Source: JAZKHT01 sp040385245 (lineage in GTDB: Bacteria > Pseudomonadota > Alphaproteobacteria > Rhodobacterales > Rhodobacteraceae). From it: 64,000 nucleotides of DNA. Positions 58,880-64,000 of the stretch are shown piece after piece. The stretch is from the NCBI GenBank assembly GCA_040385245.1, contig JAZKHT010000003.1:248001-312000 (forward strand), given 5' to 3'. Made by a program: the position numbers and the translations under genes. The notes beneath the pieces are model-generated. The model made no database searches. It was not told the DNA's origin and was given only the letters and a program-made list of their open reading frames with translations. Every line of letters begins with the position of its first letter. The stretch's first letter is position 1.

Positions 58880-58936
58880 CCCAGTCCTGTCAGCCCCCAG
58901 TCCTGTCAGCCCCAGTCCCGTCAGCCCCAGTCCAGC
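58880..58936. repeat. Tandem 15-16-bp repeat spanning the tdh stop codon
   Basis: Three and a half units of CCCAGTCCTGTCAGC (one 16-bp unit, two 15-bp units with a T/C change, one partial) run from the intergenic region into the last codons of tdh. Each full unit repeats the stop-codon context. Confidence 0.85.
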
Positions 58937-59958
58937 ACCACCTTGCCCGACAGGCCCGACCGCATGGCGGCAAAGCCTTCGGCGAACTGGTCGACGGAAA
59001 AGCGGTGGGTGATCACACGGCGCACGTCGAGCCCGTTTTCCAGCATGGCGATCATCTTGTACCACGTCTCGAAGATCTCGCGCCCGTAGACGCCCTTGAT
59101 GGTGATCGCCTTGAAGACGATGCGGCTCCAGTCCACGGGGCTTTTGCCGGGGGGGATGCCCAGCATGGCGATGCGGCCCCCCATCACCAGCGCCTCGACC
59201 ATCTGGTCAAGGGCGGCCTGATTGCCCGACATCTCCATCCCCACATCAAAGCCTTCGGTCATCTTCAGCCGCGCCATCACGGCGCGCAAATCCTCGGTCG
59301 CGACGTTCACGGGGGTCACGTCCGTCACCTCGGCCGCCAGCGCCAGACGCGCGGGGTTCACGTCCGTGATCACCACATGCCGCGCGCCGACATGACGCGC
59401 CACGGCGGCGGCCATGATGCCGATGGGGCCCGCGCCAGTGATCAGCACATCCTCGCCCACCAGATCGAACGACAGGGCGGTGTGGACGGCGTTGCCAAGG
59501 GGATCGAGTATTGCGCCGATCTCATCATCGATCGCGTCCGGCAAGGGCACGACGTTGAACGCAGGCAGGCGCAGATATTCGGCAAAGGCACCCGGTTCGT
59601 TCACACCGATGCCGCGCGTGGCCGGATCGAGATGGAACTTGCCCGCCCGCGACTGGCGCGAGTTGCGGCCGATCAGATGCCCCTCGCCCGAACAGCGCTG
59701 GCCGATGGTCAGTCCTTCGACGTTGCGGCCCAGTTCCACAATCTCGCCCGCGAATTCGTGGCCGGTGACCAGCGGCACGGGCACGGTGCGCTGCGCCCAG
59801 TCGTCCCAGTTCCAGATGTGGATGTCGGTGCCACAGATGCCGGTCTTGCGGATGCGGATCAGCACATCGTCAGGGCCGATTTCGGGCACGGGGCGGCGTT
59901 CCATCCAGATGCCGGGTTCGGGTCTGGCCTTGACCAGCGCCTTCATCTCGTTGCTCAT
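58921..59958 (-). CDS. tdh: L-threonine 3-dehydrogenase lacking structural-zinc cysteines
   Basis: Tdh oxidises L-threonine to 2-amino-3-ketobutyrate with NAD (345 aa). The catalytic zinc site is intact (C42 in GICGTDIHIWNWD, H67-E68 in TGHEFAGE), as is the Rossmann motif ITGAGPIGIMAAAVARHVGA. The lobe that normally binds a structural zinc through four cysteines reads GEGHLIGRNSRQSRAGKFHLD. The cysteines are replaced by G99, S102, S105 and D113, so that zinc cannot bind in the usual way. It follows kbl with a four-base overlap. The tandem repeat at its stop codon is described separately. Confidence 0.92.
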   Translation of the reverse strand: MSNEMKALVKARPEPGIWMERRPVPEIGPDDVLIRIRKTGICGTDIHIWNWDDWAQRTVPVPLVTGHEFAGEIVELGRNVEGLTIGQRCSGEGHLIGRNSRQSRAGKFHLDPATRGIGVNEPGAFAEYLRLPAFNVVPLPDAIDDEIGAILDPLGNAVHTALSFDLVGEDVLITGAGPIGIMAAAVARHVGARHVVITDVNPARLALAAEVTDVTPVNVATEDLRAVMARLKMTEGFDVGMEMSGNQAALDQMVEALVMGGRIAMLGIPPGKSPVDWSRIVFKAITIKGVYGREIFETWYKMIAMLENGLDVRRVITHRFSVDQFAEGFAAMRSGLSGKVVLDWG

Positions 59959-61148
59959 GCGATCACCCCCAAGGCTTTGCCCGCACCCCGAAAGGCGTCA
60001 AGCGCGAAGTCCAGATCCGCGCGCGTCAAGGCGGCGTTCATCTGTGTGCGGATGCGGGCCTGCCCCTTGGGGACGACCGGAAAGAAGAACCCCGCGACAT
60101 GCACGCCGCGCGTGGCCAGGTCCGCCGCCATGCCTTGTGCCAGATGCGCCTCGTCCAGCATCACCGGGATGATCGGATGCGTCCCCGGCAGCAGGCGGAA
60201 CCCGGCATCCGTCAACCCTGCCCTCCAATAGGCGGCGTTGTCGAACAGGCGCGCGCGCAGGTCGTCCGCCGCCTCGATGATGTCCAGTGCGGCAAGGGCG
60301 GCCCCCACCACGGCGGGCGGCAGGGCGTTGGAAAACAGATAGGGCCGTGCGCGTTGACGCAACAGGTCAATTACCGCCTGCGGTCCGGCGACATAGCCCC
60401 CCAACGCACCGCCCAATGCCTTGCCCAGCGTGCCGGTCAGGATATCGACCTGCACCCCGAAATGCGCGGGCGTCCCCGCCCCTTTCGGCCCCATGAAGCC
60501 TGTGGCGTGGCAGTCGTCCACCATCACCATTGCCCCATGTGCGCGCGCAAGTTCAGTGATCTGCGGCAGCTTTGCCAGATACCCGTCCATCGAGAACACG
60601 CCATCCGTCGCGATCAGGATGAACCGCGCGCCATCTGCCCGCGCCTGCAGCACCTGTGCCTCAAGATCGGCCATGTCGGAATTGGCATAGCGATAGCGCC
60701 GTGCCTTGCACAGGCGGATGCCGTCGATGATGCTGGCATGGTTCAGGCTGTCGGAAATCACTGCATCCTCAGGGCCCAGCAGCGGCTCGAACAGACCGCC
60801 GTTGGCATCAAAGCAGGCGGCGAACAGGATGCTGTCATCGGTGCCAAGGAAACCCGCCAACCGCGTCTCAAGCGTACGATGGATATCCTGCGTGCCGCAG
60901 ATAAAGCGCACGCTGGCCATGCCGAACCCGTGGTCATCCATCGCGGCCTTGGCCGCCGCGATCAGGCGGGTGTCATTAGCCAACCCAAGGTAATTGTTGG
61001 CGCACAGGTTCACCATGTCGCGCCCGGCCATCGCCACATGCGCGCCCTGCGCGCCGGTGATCAGGCGTTCGCGTTTCAACAGCCCGTCCGCCTCGATCCC
61101 CGACAGCGTGGCGCGCAGATGGTCCAGAAAGGCAGCCTTGTCAGACAT
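59955..61148 (-). CDS. kbl: 2-Amino-3-ketobutyrate coenzyme A ligase (glycine C-acetyltransferase)
   Basis: Kbl cleaves 2-amino-3-ketobutyrate with CoA to glycine and acetyl-CoA, completing threonine degradation with Tdh (397 aa; E. coli Kbl is 398). It is an alpha-oxoamine synthase-type PLP enzyme with CANNYLGLAND, FGMASVRFICGTQD, VMVDDCHATGF and the lysine motif TGTLGKALGGALGG. I chose the ATG at 61148, with AGGGG 10 bases upstream; an ATG at 61157 overlaps that purine stretch. It is first in the kbl-tdh operon. Confidence 0.95.
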   Translation of the reverse strand: MSDKAAFLDHLRATLSGIEADGLLKRERLITGAQGAHVAMAGRDMVNLCANNYLGLANDTRLIAAAKAAMDDHGFGMASVRFICGTQDIHRTLETRLAGFLGTDDSILFAACFDANGGLFEPLLGPEDAVISDSLNHASIIDGIRLCKARRYRYANSDMADLEAQVLQARADGARFILIATDGVFSMDGYLAKLPQITELARAHGAMVMVDDCHATGFMGPKGAGTPAHFGVQVDILTGTLGKALGGALGGYVAGPQAVIDLLRQRARPYLFSNALPPAVVGAALAALDIIEAADDLRARLFDNAAYWRAGLTDAGFRLLPGTHPIIPVMLDEAHLAQGMAADLATRGVHVAGFFFPVVPKGQARIRTQMNAALTRADLDFALDAFRGAGKALGVIA

Positions 61149-61235
61149 CGCGGTCATCCCCTGTTTCGCAAGAAACTCGCATCCGGCGCGGCATATGTCA
61201 ACATAACGGAATAAAATCCGCCAAACCGGATATCC

Positions 61236-61256
61236 TTCCTCTTCCCGCAAATATCC
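61236..61256 (-). repeat. Dispersed 21-bp element, copy 3
   Basis: TTCCTCTTCCCG followed by CAAATATCC matches copies 1 and 2 in 19 of 21 bases. It lies 88-108 bp upstream of kbl and is again followed on the plus side by a G-run and a hairpin-capable stretch (GAGGG to CCCTC near 61270-61285). Confidence 0.65.
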
Positions 61257-61299
61257 CAAGGGGAGCGCGAGGGATGTGAAACCCCTCGCTTGCCACAGA

Positions 61300-61860
61300 T
61301 CAACTGTCCTGCACGATCAGAATGGCCCGCGCGGCCCCACCGACCGCGCGGATTTCATGGGCAAGGTCGGCCGGATAGCGGGCGGTGTCGCCGGTGTGCA
61401 GGGTGCTTTCGTCGCTGCCCGATTGCACCGACAACGCCCCTTCGATCACCGTCAGATGTTCACGGCAGCCGGACGAATGGGCGTCAGACACCAGCGCGCC
61501 GCCGGGGGCAAAGGTCAGGTCATACACCTCGTGCTCGCCCACGGTTTCGGGGGGCGACAGGATGCGGATGCGCACCCCCACGCCGCGCCCGTTGATGACC
61601 GGGGCGGCGCCCGCGCGTGTCACCTCGATCCCTGGCGTCGGGCGGCCTTCCAGCAGGCCCGCGAAATCGACCTGCAGGGCCTGCGTCAGGTTCCACAGTG
61701 TGGCGACGGTGGGCGAGCTTTCCCCGCGTTCGATCTGGCTGACCATCGAGCGGCTGACGCCCGACAGTTTTGCCACCGCATCCAGCGACAGCCCGCGCGC
61801 CTTGCGCGCCTCACGCAGGGCGGTGGCCAGACGGGCATGGATGTCAGAGCGCGGGTTCAT
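61300..61860 (-). CDS. XRE-family regulator with C-terminal cupin domain
   Basis: This 186-aa transcription factor has an N-terminal helix-turn-helix (LREARKARGLSLDAVAKLSGVSRSMVSQIERGESSPTVATLWNL, about residues 15-58). A cupin_2 sensor domain follows (EVYDLTFAPGG, the SGCREHLTVIEGALSV strand pair, DTARYPADLAHEIRAVG). Such proteins sense small metabolites and often regulate amino acid or polyamine use. It lies 41 bp after trmJ and ahead of kbl-tdh on the same strand, so control of threonine degradation is possible, but nothing in sequence proves it. The start lacks a clear ribosome site. Confidence 0.87.
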   Translation of the reverse strand: MNPRSDIHARLATALREARKARGLSLDAVAKLSGVSRSMVSQIERGESSPTVATLWNLTQALQVDFAGLLEGRPTPGIEVTRAGAAPVINGRGVGVRIRILSPPETVGEHEVYDLTFAPGGALVSDAHSSGCREHLTVIEGALSVQSGSDESTLHTGDTARYPADLAHEIRAVGGAARAILIVQDS

Positions 61861-61901
61861 GAGCGGGATGGTGATCGCATCGGCCTGCGCGGTCAACGGG
61901 C

Positions 61902-62639
61902 CTATTCGCCCTGCTGGCGCAGTTTCCACGCGATCTGGCGCAGCATGCCGTGAAAGGTCTGCACTTCGGCGCGGGTCAGGTTCAGCCGCGCCCACATGTT
62001 GCGCAGGTTCTGCTTCATGCTCTCGGCCTTTTCCGCCGGGTGAAAGAACCCTGCCGCGTCAAGACGTTCCTCGAAATGGTCGCCCAGACGCGCCACCTCG
62101 ATTCCGGCGGCGAATTCGGTGCGGGCCAGCGCCATCACCTCGGGTGCGACCTCGACCGTCTGCCGCCGCCATTCATACCCCATCAACAGCGCGCATTGCG
62201 ACAAGTTGAGCGAGGCGAAATCAGGGTTCACCGGCACCGTGACGATGGCATTGGCCAGCACCACATCGTCATTCTCCAACCCGGTGCGTTCGGGGCCGAA
62301 CAGCACCCCCACCCGCTTGCCTTCGGCGGCCATCGCGCGGGCCTGTTCCATCGCGCGTTCCGGCGTGACGATGGGCTTGACCAGTTCGCGGCTGCGCGCG
62401 GTGGTGGCAAAGACGTAATCGCAATCGGCAATCGCCGCCTGCACAGTGGGAAATACGCCCGCGTAATCCAGCACCCGGCCCGCGCCCGACGCCATGGCGA
62501 CCGCCTTTGGATTGGGCCAGCCGTCGCGCGGATCGACCAGCCGCATCCGCTCCAGCCCGAAGTTCAGCATGGCGCGCGCGGCGGCGCCGATGTTTTCGCC
62601 CATCTGCGGGCGCACAAGGATGAAGGACGGCGCGATCAT
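61902..62639 (-). CDS. trmJ: tRNA (cytidine/uridine-2'-O)-methyltransferase TrmJ-like
   Basis: This SPOUT-class SAM methyltransferase (245 aa) probably methylates the ribose of residue 32 in the tRNA anticodon loop. It begins with FILVRPQMGENIGAAARAMLNFGL, has RLVDPRDGWPNPKA, and ends its knotted domain with VLFGPERTGLENDD and SLNLSQCALLMGYE, the three SPOUT motifs. A C-terminal helical extension (about residues 180-245) matches TrmJ rather than the short TrmL. It starts a transcript that may continue into the XRE-cupin gene. Confidence 0.9.
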   Translation of the reverse strand: MIAPSFILVRPQMGENIGAAARAMLNFGLERMRLVDPRDGWPNPKAVAMASGAGRVLDYAGVFPTVQAAIADCDYVFATTARSRELVKPIVTPERAMEQARAMAAEGKRVGVLFGPERTGLENDDVVLANAIVTVPVNPDFASLNLSQCALLMGYEWRRQTVEVAPEVMALARTEFAAGIEVARLGDHFEERLDAAGFFHPAEKAESMKQNLRNMWARLNLTRAEVQTFHGMLRQIAWKLRQQGE

Positions 62640-62769
62640 CGGAACTTACCTTCAGTGGCTTTGCGGCTGATGGGGCCGCAGATACGCGGCTTGGGCAAGG
62701 GCAGCAAGGCCAATGGTCAAGCCGCAAAATCTGCGCTAAGGCGTCACAACACCCTGAAGGAGCCGCGCC

Positions 62770-63387
62770 ATGGCCGAAACGGACCGCCCGCAGATCTATC
62801 TGATCACCCCGCCGGATTTTGCGCTGGACGTGTTTCCCGACCGTCTGGCCAAGGTTCTTGACGGGACCGAGATCGCCTGCGTCCGTCTGGCCCTTGCCAC
62901 GCGGGACGAGGAAAAGCTGTCACGCGCCGCCGATGCGCTGCGCGAGATTGCGCACGCCCGCGACGTGGCGCTGGTGATCGAACAGCATGTCCTGCTGGTG
63001 GACCGTCTGGGTCTGGACGGGGTGCATCTGACCGACGGCGCGCGGTCTCTGCGCAAGGTGCGCAAGGACCTGCCCGATGCCATCATCGGATCGTTCTGCG
63101 GCACCACCCGCCACGAAGGCATCGCCGCCGCCGAAGCGGGGGCCGATTACGTCAGCCTTGGCCCCGTGGGTGAAACCCCCTTGGGCGATGGCAGCCGCGC
63201 CGAGTTCGACTTGTTCGAATGGTGGTCCGAGATGATCGAAGTGCCGGTTGTCGCCGAAGGCGCGCTGACGGCGGAACTGGTCGAACGTTTTGGCCCCGTC
63301 ACCGATTTCTTTGGGGTGGGCGAAGAGATTTGGGCCGCAGATGACGCATCAGCCGCGCTGAAGGCGCTGTTGGCCCCGCTGGGGTGA
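62770..63387 (+). CDS. ThiE/TenI-like thiamine phosphate synthase family protein
   Basis: This TIM-barrel protein (205 aa) resembles thiamine phosphate synthase: IYLITPPDFALD, DVALVIEQHVLLVDRLGLDGVHLTDGAR, IIGSFCGTTRHEGIAAAEAGADYVSLGPV and VVAEGALTAELVERF. The barrel strands and phosphate-site segments are conserved, but the usual GQxD motif is replaced by LTDGARSL. It may therefore be a divergent paralogue rather than the biosynthetic enzyme. AAGGAG precedes the ATG. No thi genes are beside it. Confidence 0.75.
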   Translation: MAETDRPQIYLITPPDFALDVFPDRLAKVLDGTEIACVRLALATRDEEKLSRAADALREIAHARDVALVIEQHVLLVDRLGLDGVHLTDGARSLRKVRKDLPDAIIGSFCGTTRHEGIAAAEAGADYVSLGPVGETPLGDGSRAEFDLFEWWSEMIEVPVVAEGALTAELVERFGPVTDFFGVGEEIWAADDASAALKALLAPLG

Positions 63388-63393
63388 TGCGCG

Positions 63394-64000
63394 TCAGGGG
63401 TGCTTTGCGTCAGTGCGGTGGCCGTAAGGATGCGCCGATCTGATCTGCGCTTCGCAATGGGCGGCCAGTGCTTTGCGGTCGGGGAACGCATCCACCGGCA
63501 CGGGGGGATGAAAGACCACCTCGACCCGGCCCTGATGTGCCGCGCCCAGCGTCATCAGTAGATGGGGGCCAAACTCCATCTCGCCCCACCAACCGTAAAA
63601 GCGCGGGTCCTGTCCCTGGGGTGGATGATAGACCACCGTGACCGGCTGGATGTGCATGACATGTTCCAGACCGTGGGTGAAGAACGCAGCGAAAAGCGTT
63701 GATTTGAAGGGCAAAATACGCACCGCGTCGGTGCTGGTGCCTTCGGGAAAGAACATCAGCTTGTGGCCTGCGCGCAAACGATCCTCGAAAATGCGCTGCT
63801 GCACCTTTGCCTCTGTCCCCTTGCGGGTGATGAACACGGTGCCGGTGGCGCGGGCCAGCCAGCCGATCCCGGCCCAACCCGCCACTTCGGATTTTGAAAC
63901 GAAATAGCCGACCTGCACCGCGTTCAGGGTAAAGATGTCAAGCCAGGACGCGTGGTTCGCCACCACCGCCCCTTTTTGCGCCATCGGCGTTCCGCGCACG
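63394..64000 (-). CDS. PlsC-type lysophospholipid acyltransferase, N-terminus cut off by window edge
   Basis: This membrane-associated acyltransferase makes phosphatidic acid or an ornithine-lipid-type product. The visible 201 residues include the catalytic NHASWLD (H-x4-D) motif, FITRKGTEAKVQQ and the substrate-binding FFPEGTSTDAVRILPFKSTLF. The C-terminal end is complete. The upstream part, usually 50-90 residues with a membrane helix, lies beyond base 64000. It is the only gene on its strand here and converges with the ThiE-like gene. Confidence 0.88.
   Translation of the reverse strand, partial: VRGTPMAQKGAVVANHASWLDIFTLNAVQVGYFVSKSEVAGWAGIGWLARATGTVFITRKGTEAKVQQRIFEDRLRAGHKLMFFPEGTSTDAVRILPFKSTLFAAFFTHGLEHVMHIQPVTVVYHPPQGQDPRFYGWWGEMEFGPHLLMTLGAAHQGRVEVVFHPPVPVDAFPDRKALAAHCEAQIRSAHPYGHRTDAKHP

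Overview
The window is 64 kb of GC-rich chromosomal DNA from an alphaproteobacterium, most likely of the Rhodobacterales (Rhodobacteraceae/Roseobacter type). The grounds are the taurine island with an Xsc/Tpa/TauR/TauZ complement and TauR-type boxes, the SoeABC sulfite dehydrogenase, a cyclic glucan synthase of the NdvB family, and codon use rich in GCC, CTG and GGC. I see no phage genes, transposases, integrases, CRISPR arrays or rRNA. There is one tRNA gene (tRNA-Cys).

Layout. 1-2857: reductive pyrimidine catabolism (dihydropyrimidinase, cut by the window edge, and an M20 N-carbamoyl amidohydrolase), divergent from a RutR-like TetR regulator across two RutR-type palindromes. 3008-9687: a heme-binding-domain protein, a small exported protein, a GMC oxidoreductase with its subunit 3, a GSAM-like aminotransferase coupled to a ProC-like reductase, a second RutR-like regulator and a coiled-coil orphan. 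9730-18199: a membrane PQQ dehydrogenase with cytochrome b561, divergent from a caa3-type oxidase operon (subunit II-cytochrome c, fused I+III, a membrane protein, CtaG, a triheme cytochrome c). 18281-21754: stress-type genes (SDR, DUF892 ferritin-like protein, cyclopropane fatty acid synthase). 21756-26734: aminotransferase-SDR pair, RsgA, a 3-hydroxyisobutyrate-type dehydrogenase and DenD. 26938-35525: a small protein coupled to a 2801-residue cyclic beta-1,2-glucan synthase. 35531-40424: a LuxR-type response regulator and an ABC importer of the iron/phosphonate/polyamine class.

40427-55100 is the centrepiece: a complete taurine dissimilation island. TauABC imports taurine, Tpa deaminates it to sulfoacetaldehyde, and Xsc cleaves that to acetyl phosphate and sulfite. 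On the minus strand xsc-tauZ-ackA-soeA-soeB-soeC are joined by overlapping or abutting stops and starts. One transcript can therefore supply C-S cleavage, anion export, ATP from acetyl phosphate and sulfite oxidation to sulfate with electrons to the quinone pool. Paired TauR boxes with identical 23-bp spacing lie in front of both xsc and tpa. TauC carries an unusual Ig-like insertion. 55492-63999: a DUF475/TerC protein behind a long leader, an acyltransferase-SGNH protein, tRNA-Cys, tdh-kbl threonine degradation (Tdh lacking the structural-zinc cysteines), an XRE-cupin regulator, TrmJ, a ThiE-like protein and a truncated PlsC-type acyltransferase.

A second theme is regulatory. Promoter-like GGAAC-N16/17-CGTT sequences, the signature of the alphaproteobacterial general stress sigma factor EcfG, precede the caa3 operon (bidirectionally, also facing the PQQ dehydrogenase), the SDR, a short basic ORF ahead of the DUF892 gene, and the small protein-glucan synthase pair. 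This suggests that much of 10-36 kb belongs to one stress regulon. All functional calls are by reading the sequence; no database search was run.
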